The notes under the pieces: model-generated
Database searches by the model: none
What the model was told of the DNA's origin: nothing
What the model saw: only the letters and a program-made list of their open reading frames with translations
Assembly (NCBI RefSeq): GCF_015751905.1
Contig: NZ_JADOUF010000001.1
Span: 2,852,001 to 2,916,000 of the forward strand
Direction: 5' to 3'
Source: Longispora fulva
GTDB taxonomy: Bacteria > Actinomycetota > Actinomycetes > Mycobacteriales > Micromonosporaceae
DNA length: 64,000 nt
Position numbers and translations under genes: made by a program
In this document: positions 24,901 through 33,758 of the stretch, in pieces
How the letters are laid out: each line of letters begins with the position of its first letter
How positions within the stretch are numbered: position 1 is the first letter of the stretch

Positions 24901-26931
24901 GACCGCCTCGACCATCGCCTCAGCCGCGGCTTTCAAGTCGGTTGAGGCCTGGGCCTCGGCGGCTAGGATCGTCGCCCGGGGGCCGGCCTGGGCGGCGAGT
25001 TCGGCGGCCCATTCGGCACCGGCGGTGGATGCCTCCAGGTCCAGGGCGCCGTTCAACGCGATCGGGTTGCCGCTCTCGCACGAGGCGAAACGCAGTTTCA
25101 GCGCCTCGACGTCCTGGCGGAACTCCACCGTGCCCGGGGCCGGGGCCCTGGTAGGGAAGCCGCCCTGTTGCAGGAACAGCCGGACGTCGTCGGCGTTGCG
25201 GACCCCGGTGGTCCCGCCGAACACGTACCACATGCTGCGGGCGTAGTCAGTGCGGTCGGAGGCTGCCCGGTACTCCGCGTCGGTCGCGTAGTCGGCACGT
25301 TTCACGTCCGGGTACTGCGCCACGTACATCTGCTTGACCGTGTCCTGGGCCGCCTGGGAGGCCTGCGGTGCCAGCGGTACGAAGAAGTGGTCCCACTGTT
25401 CCCACCACTGCTTGGCGTAGAACCCGGCGATCGCGTCGCCGATCGCAGGGGCGTGTTGGAAGGCCGCGTCGGTCACGAACGGCACGGTCAGCCCCGCCAG
25501 GGGCACCTCCCACGCCGACGCCCGATCGTTCATCGCCTGGAACTTCGCCCACAGCGCGTCCTTGTCCTGCTGGTAGCCCGGCATCGTGTCGGGGCTGGCC
25601 AACCGGTGCAGCTCCGCCGGCGAGGTCGACGCCAGGCCCGCCTGGGCCGTGGCTTTCATCGCCGGTCCGCCGACGTGGGCGACGAACCCGAGCCGGCAGG
25701 TGTCCTCCCGGATCTGTGGCTGCCCGGCCAGCAGGAACGGACCCGCCCCGCCCATCAATGCCGCGATGTCGGCGTCGGGCAGGGCGCTCTGCCAGGCCCG
25801 GACCTCATCGACCTTGCCGTCGAGGTAGTCGGCCGTGTGCCCTGACCACCAGCCCCGGCCGATCTGCAGACCACCGGAGCCCTTCAGCGGAGCGGCCCGG
25901 CCGCTGGTGGCGACCCGGGTGCCGTTGACGTAGAGGCGGATCTGCTTGGCCGACGCGTCGTACACGCCGGTGAGGTGCGTCCAGGTGTTGAGGGTGACGG
26001 CCGGTCCGTAGACGACGTCCCAGGCCGTGGTCTCCGAGTCGGTGCGCGGCAGGATGAACTGCTGCCGGCCGTCCGGCAGAACCTTGAGGTAGAAGCTCGA
26101 CACCCGGGCGCCGTCCTGGGACAGGATGGTCCGCACGTGCCCGAGCTGGTTGACCTTCACCCACGTCGAGACGGTGAACGACTGGTCCGCGGCCAACGCC
26201 ACCGGCGCGGTGACCGAGGACCCGTTGCCGTTCAACGCCACCGAACGCGCACCCAACGACTGGGGTGAGTCAGCGCTCTTTTCGGTGTCCCAGGCGGCCC
26301 CACCCACCAGCGTGGCGTCCGCACCACCGGGAAGCGCGTTGCGGGCCGTGGTACCCGTCGTCTCGTCGAACGCGTAGTGCGCCACCTCGCCGGAAGCCGG
26401 GGCGGTCGCCTTCGGGCCGCCGTAGCCGAGCGCCCACACCTGGTCGCCGTATGCGGGGTCGCAGTCGTACTGCAAGCCGGCGGTGCCGTGGGTGGAACCC
26501 CGGCTGAGAAGACACTTCGAGCTGTTGACGTTGCGCAGGTCGACCAGGCCGGTCCCGCGCGACGTCAGCCGCCACTGCTGATCGGTACCCGTATGGCAGT
26601 CGCCCTGGTTGGCCGTGGCCTCGTTGTCGGTGCGCCAGCCGCCGATCTCCAGACACAGGTGGCTGTTCGCGTTCTGGATCCGGTACGTGCCGTATGACAG
26701 CGGGACCAGAGTCCACTTCTGCGCGGCCGTGCCGCCGCACTCCCACTGCTGGGCCGGCGCACCACTGTCGGTCCGCGACGCCGCGATATCCAGACACAGG
26801 TGACTGTTGTTGTTGACGATCTGGACAGCCGTGGAATCGGGTGGGTCGGCGGCCGCTGGGCCGATGCCCAGAGATAACGAGGCGGCGAGTACTGACAGCA
26901 CGAGCAATACGCGGGCAACCACGCGCGACAT
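21955..26931 (-). CDS. Secreted ricin-lectin/LamG alanine-rich protein with C-terminal nuclease-like toxin domain
   Basis: A 1658-aa exported protein. Order: signal peptide (1-28); ricin-type beta-trefoil lectin with repeated QxW units (about 32-170); LamG/concanavalin-like domain (about 180-390); a globular linker (to about 640); a very long Ala-rich helical or coiled-coil stalk (about 650-1340); a Cys-containing domain (1342-1500); and a C-terminal domain (about 1555-1658) with LVHIMEEHGTDF, IPDFVLKAA and GYQGKGTGRP. The last block resembles BECR-type RNase toxins with a His in the first helix, but I cannot prove the fold. Lectin and LamG parts suggest cell-surface binding; the stalk may carry the toxin across the wall. 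The 112-aa gene after it is coupled. Confidence 0.82.
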   Translation of the reverse strand: MSRVVARVLLVLSVLAASLSLGIGPAAADPPDSTAVQIVNNNSHLCLDIAASRTDSGAPAQQWECGGTAAQKWTLVPLSYGTYRIQNANSHLCLEIGGWRTDNEATANQGDCHTGTDQQWRLTSRGTGLVDLRNVNSSKCLLSRGSTHGTAGLQYDCDPAYGDQVWALGYGGPKATAPASGEVAHYAFDETTGTTARNALPGGADATLVGGAAWDTEKSADSPQSLGARSVALNGNGSSVTAPVALAADQSFTVSTWVKVNQLGHVRTILSQDGARVSSFYLKVLPDGRQQFILPRTDSETTAWDVVYGPAVTLNTWTHLTGVYDASAKQIRLYVNGTRVATSGRAAPLKGSGGLQIGRGWWSGHTADYLDGKVDEVRAWQSALPDADIAALMGGAGPFLLAGQPQIREDTCRLGFVAHVGGPAMKATAQAGLASTSPAELHRLASPDTMPGYQQDKDALWAKFQAMNDRASAWEVPLAGLTVPFVTDAAFQHAPAIGDAIAGFYAKQWWEQWDHFFVPLAPQASQAAQDTVKQMYVAQYPDVKRADYATDAEYRAASDRTDYARSMWYVFGGTTGVRNADDVRLFLQQGGFPTRAPAPGTVEFRQDVEALKLRFASCESGNPIALNGALDLEASTAGAEWAAELAAQAGPRATILAAEAQASTDLKAAAEAMVEAVGQSWIASQLTNWQAYWLARPTNEIGYPRKASFDTAATAIAHAKSETAVQLGIATQAASSAQVQAAKVAGAQDLAGQIAQLNGTPYGRGLAYAQQSAQVTKASAAAAQAAANATSTATNATQASVADSGALFALAQTQGHALQAEFQRAAAKEAADQAHAAAVAAKAQADQAAQAATRAKADRTAAANAEAAAKVSAAKAAAQRQVAQTEQARAAAARATADTQRALAATAEAAAQAQQAKAATAAAAAQAAAATAASNRVDAEAAESRAATARSAAMTAADNGDAVEGRAEAMEAASAAAAGTASADAARQAATAARSAATTANTAANAARTDATAAGNAAVAARTAATQATGAAERAHAASNSAAADAADTHAQALTAHAAAADAIVASGLASANVTAAQALADSAKADAAKAKTDSGAAKFQAEQAQWDAARTAGYAYAAGRSAMAARDSASAVIAPANDAIALGSPFRQADVSAGLAVLVGQSSKTIAEQQDAVAQAQAAQAGKAAVDAKALADKATGDAKAAAQSAAYAAGEATGAVQSVSAARVSAVAAAVDAAAAAQSDANTAALEAQAKQDAATAAASAVAASGDASAARDAATAAERDAAAARTAASVAAADAATARTAATSAERDATAAEAAAASAQVSAQQAQDAAALAEAKARDQITVDQQTRPGPTGIGGVLTDYRLEDTITADAWTCNFTGTVGDPNAACRIPVVHHLKSTFVYRLLNCGTPDLATMTVDCTRTYLDTKVTTIDRPDTVVLFTAKDKFEEVVENLKDMTYRTFTHCANSVVNGQASADCGWAAVMITPPGRLAKVVEVVRGVGTALKSGIGIDRAIAAARMVEMAPETMAILERAAANQGLIDELAANGVNFSAADVIGVARNAEGKIVFLETGSSNGGLVHIMEEHGTDFVAKGLSAEQIPDFVLKAATEGTIIGYQGKGTGRPIFQVLYNGKTWTVAVSVGSNGFIVGANLTGSPQ

Positions 26932-27161
26932 GAGAGGTTCCTGACTATCGGACCGGGTTTGGTGGTTCGCGCTAACGCGGCAGTGGCCGCCGTCCGTACG
27001 GAGGCGGCATCACGACGTAGCGTGCCGGGGTCCGCTCACAGTCGACCAACAACCCACCAACCACCCCGGCGTCGGGCGGTATCGGCGAGCCTGGCATCGC
27101 TCAGGTGTGGTGAGAGCCGGCGCGCGCATCGCGGGGCCGGTGCGCACGACGACGTAGCGGT

Positions 27162-29990
27162 TCAGGACGCGGGTGTCGGCTCGGAGGCTGCGAGTGTGGC
27201 CAGGCTCCGCAGGCTGTCGTCCACGACGTTGTCCAGCCGCAGTGCGCGGCCGATGGCGAGCGCCTCTTCCCAGTGTTCCCGGGCACGTGCGACGTCGCCG
27301 ATCCGCAGGTGGGTGTTCGCGATGGATATCAGGGTGTCGGCGGCGCTGGCTTCATCGTCCAGGCTCCTGCGGATGGCCAGTGCCTCGGCGAGGGCGGAAA
27401 AGGCCTCCGAGGGGCGGTCGAGTATGGCCAGGGTGTCGCCGAGGTTGTTGAGCACGACGGCGACGTAGGCGAGCATGCCCCGCTCACGCCATTGCGCGAG
27501 TGCCTGACGGTGGAGGGCTTCGGCCGCCACCGCGTCGCCTGTGTCGTGCAGCATGGTGCCCAGGTTGGTCATTTCGGACGCGGTCATGTCGGTCCGGCCG
27601 GTCTGCCGCCAGAGGTGCAGTGACTCCTGGAAGCAGGCGAGTGCCGGGTGCGCCTGACCACCGTGTCGGTAGGCCAGGGCCAGGTTGCCGAGGGCTGAGG
27701 CCTGGCCTTGGAGGTCGCCGGCCGCCTCGAAGAGGCTCTGGGCGGCGCGGAGGTGGTGCAGGCTCTCGTCGATGCGGTGCGCCATGCCCCGGACTGCGCC
27801 GAGATGCTTGTGGAGCCGTGCCTGCCCCTGCAGGTCCCCGTTCTCGCGGGCGCTGTCGAGTGCCCCGGCCCACGACTCCTCCAGGTCCGCGGCCCACCAG
27901 TAGGTCTGCGCGTAGCCGAACAGCGCGGTGGTGATCCGCCACGCGAGCTGCGGTTCGGAGCTGTGACGCGCCTGGTGGATGACTTCCTTGAGTGCCGGTA
28001 GCTCCCGCACGTACCAGGACAGAGCCTGTGTCTCGTCGGTGAGTTCGGGCACCGGCGCCGACACTTCGGCTGACAACGGCGGCGGCTCCAGGAAGTGGGG
28101 CACGACGGTGCGGTTCACCGCGGTCGCGGCGCGGTAGTACCAGTGCAATAAGCGGAGCACCGCCTCTTCGCGCACCCCGACCGGCACCTCCTTGGCGGCC
28201 TGCTCGGCGGCAAACTCCCCGAGCAGGTCGTGGAAGCGGTACGCGCCCGAATCCGTCGCCTCCAGCACGTGGGCGTCGACGAGCACATCGAGGAGGTCGC
28301 AGGCGTGATCCGTGGACTCGCCGAGCAGCGCGGCAGCCGCCTCCGGGGTGAGGGCGTGGGCGGGCCACAGGCCCAGGATCAGGAAGGCACGTGCCGCTGC
28401 GCGGTCCAGCGGACGGGGACTGTCGGACAGGGCGTCGTAACTCGCGGAGAACGCGTCGTGGACGGCCAGGTGGTCGATCGCGAGCGTGGTGAGCCGACCG
28501 CCGGCCTCCGACAGGCGGGCCGCCAAGGTGCTCAGCGGCCGGGTCCGGCGACTGGCCAGTTGCGCGCCTGCGATCCGGACCGCGAGGGGCAACCCGCCGC
28601 AGGCTGTGAGGATCCGGGTCGCCGAGTCCGGGTCGGCCGTCACGCGTTCGGCTCCGCACATCGAGGTCAGCAGGTCGCGTTGCTCACTGTCGCTGAGCGG
28701 GCCCAGAGAAATGTGGGACGCGCCTTCGAGGCTGGCCAGTCGGCGGCGGCTGGTGACGATCACCGCCGTGGCACCTGAGCCCGGGATCAGCGGGATCACC
28801 TGGGCCGCGTCACGGGCGTTGTCGAGGACGACCAGTATTCGGCGGTCGGCGACAGTGGCCCGGTACAGGGCCGCGCGGTCGTCGACATGCTCGGGCACGG
28901 CCGGACCGGGAACGCCGAGGTCGGTGAGGAAGCGGGCCAGCAGATCGTGAGCTGATCGGGGACGACCGACCCCGAAACCGCGCAGGTCGGCGAACAGCTG
29001 ACCATCGGGGAACTGGGCGCGTAGGTGCAGCGCGGCGCGCAGTGCCATGGTCGTCTTGCCCATGCCACCCATGCCGGAGACCACGACCACCCGTGGCGCG
29101 AGAGCCGCGCCCGCCGGGCTCAGCCACCGGGACATGGCGGCCAGTTCGCCCCGACGTCCGATGAAGTCGGAGATCGCCGGGGGTGACTGGAAGGGAGCCG
29201 TCGCGGTCGTGGCCGCGGGCGGAGACCCTGACGATGCCGCCGGTTCGACCGGACCGGAGTCGAACGCGAGGATGTCGCGGTGCACCGCCTGGATGGTGGG
29301 CCCGGGTTCGCTGCCGAGTTCGTCGACGAGGGTTCGGCGTAGGGCCTGGTAGACCGTGAGCGCCTCAGAGCCGCGGTCGGTGCGGTGCAGCGTCAGCATC
29401 AGTTGCCGGTGGAACGCCTCACGCAGCGGATACCTCGCGACGAGAGCGACGAGTTCCGCGCTCAGCCCGTGATGACGCCCGGCGGCGAGTTCGGCGTCGA
29501 AGCGCCACTCGAGAACCTGGAGGTGAAGTTCCTCAAGACGTGCGATCTCGGGCCTGCCAGACAACACGGGCAGGTCGGAGAGGGGCTGCCCACGCCACAG
29601 AGCCAGGGCCGCCGCGGTTTCGACACCGACTTCTGCCCAGTCGCCCGCGGCATGTGCCGTGCGGGCACGCCGAAAATGGGCGGAGAAGTCGGCCGCGTCC
29701 AGCTCGCCGTCCTGGACGTGGAGTCTGTACCCCGGCGCGATGAACTCCAGCCGGGCCTCGCCGAGCGGGCCGAGCGCGCGCCGCAGCCGCGCGACATGAT
29801 TCTGCAGCGAGTCACCTGCGGTGCGTGGCGGATCCTCACCCCACAGGACGTCCACGAGCGCGTCGACGGAGACCGTGCGGTTGGCCTGCAGGAGCAGTTC
29901 GGCCAGCAGAAGTCGGCCCATCGGGCTCGTGATGACCCGAGCCTCCGGAGGGTCGCGGACCACCAGCGGGCCCAGCAACTCGAACCGCAC
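27162..29990 (-). CDS. SARP-family regulator, AfsR type (BTAD, NB-ARC, TPR)
   Basis: A 942-aa transcription regulator. The N-terminal OmpR-type DNA-binding domain (about 1-95, with VDVLWGEDPPRTAGDSLQNH) is followed by a bacterial transcriptional activator domain (about 100-250). An NB-ARC ATPase follows, with P-loop GMGGMGKTT near residue 308, a Walker B ILVVLDN and a GLPLAVRIAG motif. C-terminal TPR repeats (about 650-930) finish the protein. The GTG at 29990 is preferred because GGGGGG precedes it and the SARP homology begins at once. These regulators activate secondary-metabolism or development genes. Its own target is not evident; the nearest same-strand gene downstream is the LamG toxin, 230 bp away. 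Confidence 0.9.
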   Translation of the reverse strand: MRFELLGPLVVRDPPEARVITSPMGRLLLAELLLQANRTVSVDALVDVLWGEDPPRTAGDSLQNHVARLRRALGPLGEARLEFIAPGYRLHVQDGELDAADFSAHFRRARTAHAAGDWAEVGVETAAALALWRGQPLSDLPVLSGRPEIARLEELHLQVLEWRFDAELAAGRHHGLSAELVALVARYPLREAFHRQLMLTLHRTDRGSEALTVYQALRRTLVDELGSEPGPTIQAVHRDILAFDSGPVEPAASSGSPPAATTATAPFQSPPAISDFIGRRGELAAMSRWLSPAGAALAPRVVVVSGMGGMGKTTMALRAALHLRAQFPDGQLFADLRGFGVGRPRSAHDLLARFLTDLGVPGPAVPEHVDDRAALYRATVADRRILVVLDNARDAAQVIPLIPGSGATAVIVTSRRRLASLEGASHISLGPLSDSEQRDLLTSMCGAERVTADPDSATRILTACGGLPLAVRIAGAQLASRRTRPLSTLAARLSEAGGRLTTLAIDHLAVHDAFSASYDALSDSPRPLDRAAARAFLILGLWPAHALTPEAAAALLGESTDHACDLLDVLVDAHVLEATDSGAYRFHDLLGEFAAEQAAKEVPVGVREEAVLRLLHWYYRAATAVNRTVVPHFLEPPPLSAEVSAPVPELTDETQALSWYVRELPALKEVIHQARHSSEPQLAWRITTALFGYAQTYWWAADLEESWAGALDSARENGDLQGQARLHKHLGAVRGMAHRIDESLHHLRAAQSLFEAAGDLQGQASALGNLALAYRHGGQAHPALACFQESLHLWRQTGRTDMTASEMTNLGTMLHDTGDAVAAEALHRQALAQWRERGMLAYVAVVLNNLGDTLAILDRPSEAFSALAEALAIRRSLDDEASAADTLISIANTHLRIGDVARAREHWEEALAIGRALRLDNVVDDSLRSLATLAASEPTPAS

Positions 29991-30299
29991 GGATGCCCCC
30001 CGCCCCGCGCCACCGGAGGGCCACATCCGCCGGCAGCCTGATGATCAACCGCCGAATCCTAACCTTGCTCATGTCCACTTCCTGACCGGGATCAACTCAG
30101 GCACCTTCCGGGCGTGGTGCGCCGGCGACGACCGCGTCGACCGGGCAACCTCACGCCACCGGCACGCCGTGACCCGCCCAGCGCCGGCCACTGCGGCTGA
30201 CGCCGGGCAGCCTGGCCGCCCCCCGCCGATAGCGGCCCGGTTGGGTGAGGTCCTGCCTGCCCGAGAAAAGTCGTTGGACGGCGTGAGTAGGTTCGCGTT
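29991..30299. other. Divergent intergenic region between SARP regulator and acetyltransferase
   Basis: No gene is visible on either strand. The region must hold the promoters of the SARP gene (leftward) and the acetyltransferase gene (rightward). A TAGGTT hexamer at 30288-30293, directly before the ATG at 30300, suggests that the acetyltransferase mRNA could be leaderless, but the matching -35 is weak. Confidence 0.4.
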
Positions 30300-31187
30300 A
30301 TGAGTGTGCGAATCCGACCAGTGGTGTCAGACATGGACTTCGAGGCGTGGCGTCAGGTGAGGATCGCCGTGCTGCCCTATGAGCGGTGCCCCTCGGTGGA
30401 GGAGTTGCGGGCTGTCATGGTGCCGGAGCGGCTGATGCTGCTGGCCGAGGTCGACGGTGAGCTGGCCGGTTCGGGGCTCGCGGACAAGTCCCACCTGGCC
30501 GGGGTGGCCGGTGTCGCGCCCCGGGTGCTGCCCGCTTTCCGTCGCCGGGGCGTGGGCGGTGCGGTGCTGCGGGAACTCGCCGAGCACTGCCTGACCATCG
30601 GCGTGCCGCACGTGGGTGCCAGCGCGGACGACCCGGGATCGGTGGCCTTCGCCGAGGCGTTCGGGTTCGTGGAGGTGGACCGGGAGGTCGAGCAGGTCCG
30701 GAAGATCGGCGTCGAGCCGGAGCCGGAGCTGCCGGTCGGGCTGACGGTCGTCAGCCTGGCTGAGCGGCCGGAGTTGTGGGCCGCCGCCTTCGACACCCTG
30801 GGCCGCCAGGCGGTCTCGGACTTCGCAGTCGACCGGCCGATCGAGGTGACGGCGGAGGAGTGGGAGCGGGATTGGAAGGGCGAGCCGGCCGGCACGTTCA
30901 TGGCGCTGGCCGGCGACGAGATCGTCGGCACCGCCGGGCTGACCCTGGACCCGGACCAGCCGAACCGGGCCGAGCACGCCCTGACGGCGGTCGGCCGGCA
31001 CTGGCGGGGCCGGGGCGTGGCCTCCGCGCTGAAGCGGCTCACGCTGCACTGGGCCAGCCAGAACGGCCTGACCGAGGTGTACACGTGGACCCAGCGTGGC
31101 AACGAGAACATGCGCCAGCTCAACGAGCACCTGGGGTATGAGTACCGCACGGTGAGCGTCCGGGTCCGCCGGGAGCTCCCACTGTAG
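30300..31187 (+). CDS. Two-domain GNAT acetyltransferase
   Basis: A 295-aa protein with two tandem GNAT folds. In the first (about 1-145) the acetyl-CoA loop is VLPAFRRRGVGGAVL (R-R-x-G-V-G). In the second (about 150-295) it is VGRHWRGRGVASALK (R-G-R-G-V-A). Both halves therefore keep the pyrophosphate-binding loop. The layout is that of mycothiol synthase (MshD) and related double GNATs, but MshD-specific residues cannot be checked here. Monocistronic and divergent from the SARP gene. The acyl acceptor is unknown. Confidence 0.85.
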   Translation: MSVRIRPVVSDMDFEAWRQVRIAVLPYERCPSVEELRAVMVPERLMLLAEVDGELAGSGLADKSHLAGVAGVAPRVLPAFRRRGVGGAVLRELAEHCLTIGVPHVGASADDPGSVAFAEAFGFVEVDREVEQVRKIGVEPEPELPVGLTVVSLAERPELWAAAFDTLGRQAVSDFAVDRPIEVTAEEWERDWKGEPAGTFMALAGDEIVGTAGLTLDPDQPNRAEHALTAVGRHWRGRGVASALKRLTLHWASQNGLTEVYTWTQRGNENMRQLNEHLGYEYRTVSVRVRRELPL

Positions 31188-31412
31188 AAGGGCGTCGGTC
31201 GTCCCGCCTGGTTGATCATCTCGGATCGTGGGCGGGGCGGCGCGGCTGTGCAGATGGCCGTGAGGGCTCTCGACGGTGTGGCGTGGGGAGATTCGACCGA
31301 TAGGCGACTGCCCGATCAGGTGGACCTCGTGTCGCCCCTGCGACACATCCGACAACCGATCGACGGAACCGTCCACAGTGGCCGATACCTCCGGTCGGAA
31401 GGATACGCCGCT

Positions 31413-33347
31413 GTGAAGTCCCGCCTCCTCCTTGTCCTGCTCGTCTTCAGCGCCCTACTGGGTGCACCTACCGTGGCCCATGCCGCCGATCCGGGTGACC
31501 GGGTGGCTCTGCGTCAGCTCGTGATCGCCGTGGACAGCGCCGATTTCGGCCTGGCCACGTGGAAGAGCGCACTCGACCGGGTGGGCAGTCCCTACGACGT
31601 CCTCCTGGCCGGTGCTACCCCGCTGGGTTCCCTGGTGCGCGATGACGGGGTCGGCCGCTACGACGCGGTCCTACTGACCAGCGCGGCCCTGCTCACCGCG
31701 GACGGCGCGGGCGGCTACACCTCCGCGCTGGATGCCGGCGAGTGGACGGCGTTGTGGAACTACGAGGCCACCTTTCACGTGCGCCAGGTCGCGCTTTACG
31801 CCGGTTTCGGCACGTTTCCGGAAGACTATTGCCTGCGCTCAGGCAACGAGGAGGGCATTGGCGCGGCGCCACAGCAGGCGAGCCTGACCGCTGCCGGCGC
31901 GTCGATCTTTGACTATCTGCGGTCCGGCAGCCAGATCCCGATCCAGTTGTCCTACGTCTACCGCAGCCAACTCGCCCCGGGTTGTGCGGCCATCCCGGTC
32001 CTGACCATCGGCCCGGACGTCGTCGCGGTGAGCAGCACCGCCCCGGACGGGCGCGAGCGGATGGCGTTGACGTTCACCTCGAACCAGTACCTGCCTCAGG
32101 CGGACCTGCTCACCTACGGGCTTGTGCGCTGGGCCACGCACGGAGTGTTCGTCGGCGAGCAGCGCCACTGGCTCAACGTCGACGTGGACGACCTGTTCAA
32201 CACCACCGACCACCTGCTCGCCGACGGCACCCGCGATCCGGCCGAGTTCCGCATCACCGGGGAGGACCTGGCCGGTACGGCGGCCCAGCAGACGGCACTG
32301 CGCCAGTCGTTCCCGCAGGCGTCGGCGTTCACCCTCAACCTGGCCTACAACGGCGAGGGCATCAATGCCGCAGCCCCCGCCCAATGCTCAACGGACAGCA
32401 CGCCCGACCCGCTGACCAGCTACGCGCGCTGCCTGTCCGGGCAGTTCCGGTGGATCAACCACACGTTCAGCCATCCGAAGATGAACACGACCACCTACGC
32501 TGACAGCTCCACCGAGATCACCACGAACCTCACCGCCGGCAACGGCATCGGACTGAGCGTGCCCACCACCGTCCTCAAGACCCCCGAATACTCCGGCCTC
32601 GGGGTGTATCACCCCGATCCGAACAACGACATCGACCCGCCGACCGACTACGGCCTGGCCGCGTCCAACCAGCAGATGCTCAACGCCGCCAAGGCCGCCG
32701 GCGTCAAATACCTGCACGGCAACATGTCCTTCCCCAGCCACCGACCGGCCTGCGTCAACTGCTCCACCGCGCACCCCATGACACCGGCCCTGCTCCTGGT
32801 CCCGGACTGGCCGACGAACATCGCCTACCACGTCACCACCCCCGAGGAGGAAACCACCTTCTACAACTCCTACTACGGCCCCGCCGGCAGGTTCCCCGCC
32901 TTCGACCACGACCTCACCTACACCGAGATCGTCGACCAGGAGTCCAAGGTCGCCCTCGGTCACCTGACCGCCGGCTCGATCTACTCCCACACCCTGCACC
33001 AGGGCAACCTGCGACAGTACGAACCCGGCCACAGCCTCACCTTCGACTGGCTGACCGCGCTCCTGGGCAAGTACAACCAGCTGTACTCCGTGCCCCTGCG
33101 CACCTACGACTGGCCCACGCTGGCCAGCTACACCAGCTACCGCAACACCCACTTCGCCGTCCTTGCCGGTGGAAACGACGTCGTGTGGGCCCGCTCCACC
33201 AACAGCCTCACCTACACCTCCACCCAGGCTGGATCCCTGTTCATCACCGGCGTCAAAACGTCCGGCTACGACCAGTACGGCACCGACCTCATCTCCCGCA
33301 TCACCTTCACCACTGGCGTCACCAAATACCTCGCCCTCCCCAAATAG
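31413..33347 (+). CDS. Secreted Agd3-like (CE18) carbohydrate deacetylase
   Basis: A 644-aa exported protein. The signal peptide is LLLVLLVFSALLGAPTVAHA (cleavage near residue 25). A flavodoxin-like N-terminal part (about 30-230) is followed by a NodB-like deacetylase domain: first acidic motif LNVDVDDLFN, then the metal-binding NHTFSHP (H-x3-H), then a C-terminal beta-rich part. This arrangement matches Agd3, the fungal galactosaminogalactan deacetylase of family CE18, and its bacterial relatives. It probably removes N-acetyl groups from an extracellular aminosugar polymer. The GTG at 31413 with GGAAGGA upstream gives a standard signal peptide; a longer frame from 31212 lacks one. Followed by a very strong terminator. 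Confidence 0.8.
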   Translation: MKSRLLLVLLVFSALLGAPTVAHAADPGDRVALRQLVIAVDSADFGLATWKSALDRVGSPYDVLLAGATPLGSLVRDDGVGRYDAVLLTSAALLTADGAGGYTSALDAGEWTALWNYEATFHVRQVALYAGFGTFPEDYCLRSGNEEGIGAAPQQASLTAAGASIFDYLRSGSQIPIQLSYVYRSQLAPGCAAIPVLTIGPDVVAVSSTAPDGRERMALTFTSNQYLPQADLLTYGLVRWATHGVFVGEQRHWLNVDVDDLFNTTDHLLADGTRDPAEFRITGEDLAGTAAQQTALRQSFPQASAFTLNLAYNGEGINAAAPAQCSTDSTPDPLTSYARCLSGQFRWINHTFSHPKMNTTTYADSSTEITTNLTAGNGIGLSVPTTVLKTPEYSGLGVYHPDPNNDIDPPTDYGLAASNQQMLNAAKAAGVKYLHGNMSFPSHRPACVNCSTAHPMTPALLLVPDWPTNIAYHVTTPEEETTFYNSYYGPAGRFPAFDHDLTYTEIVDQESKVALGHLTAGSIYSHTLHQGNLRQYEPGHSLTFDWLTALLGKYNQLYSVPLRTYDWPTLASYTSYRNTHFAVLAGGNDVVWARSTNSLTYTSTQAGSLFITGVKTSGYDQYGTDLISRITFTTGVTKYLALPK

Positions 33348-33372
33348 GGCAACCCGCGACACCCAGCACACC

Positions 33373-33402
33373 GGCTGGCCGGGGCCGCGGCCCCGGCCAG
33401 CC
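33373..33402 (+). terminator. Strong terminator hairpin after the CE18 deacetylase gene
   Basis: GGCTGGCCGGGGCCG meets its exact reverse complement with no spacer, a 15-bp perfect inverted repeat (effectively about 13 bp with a 4-nt loop), 26 nt after the stop codon. There is no T-tract, typical for high-GC actinomycetes. The same structure could serve the minus-strand genes starting at 33720 only as a barrier. Confidence 0.8.
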
Positions 33403-33534
33403 CGGGGCCGGCTCTCGCACGCCGCATCTGACGGAACCCGGCGTCCGGGCATGGGCCGAGCGGTCAGACACTGCCGGACCTGGCCTTGGACGTTCAGACG
33501 GCGGAATGCCGGTCACGCCCATGCCAGGCGCGTG

Positions 33535-33720
33535 TCATCCCTCCCCGCCGGTGTCGTGGTCTTCGTCTTCGAGGTCGAGTGCCTCGTCGGCGAGAACGTC
33601 GGCCTGTTCCTCGTCGCGGGCCCCGCCACCAGCGGCCCGGGCGTTGGATTCCTGCTCGTCGTGGATGCGCTGCTCGGCGTCAGCCAGCAGATCGCGCTTG
33701 TTCGTCTGATCCTCGTGCAT
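33535..33720 (-). CDS. Small acidic hydrophilic protein
   Basis: A 61-aa protein without hydrophobic segments: HEDQTNKRDLLADAEQRIHDEQ at the start, and a tail dominated by Asp/Glu (ADEALDLEDEDHDTG). The ATG at 33720 has GGGGGAG 4-8 nt upstream, a convincing ribosome site. It follows the DUF1345 gene by 38 nt on the same strand, so the two are probably co-transcribed. The composition suggests an intrinsically disordered or helical stress protein; the function is unknown. Confidence 0.6.
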   Translation of the reverse strand: MHEDQTNKRDLLADAEQRIHDEQESNARAAGGGARDEEQADVLADEALDLEDEDHDTGGEG

Positions 33721-33758
33721 GACTCCCCCGCTTCGGTGGGTAACGCCGACCCGCTGCG

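Noticed and set aside
22171-24945. Plus-strand ORFs of up to 504 aa opposite the Ala-rich stalk
   Set aside because: They arise because GCC/GCG alanine codons are open on the complementary strand; no recognisable product.
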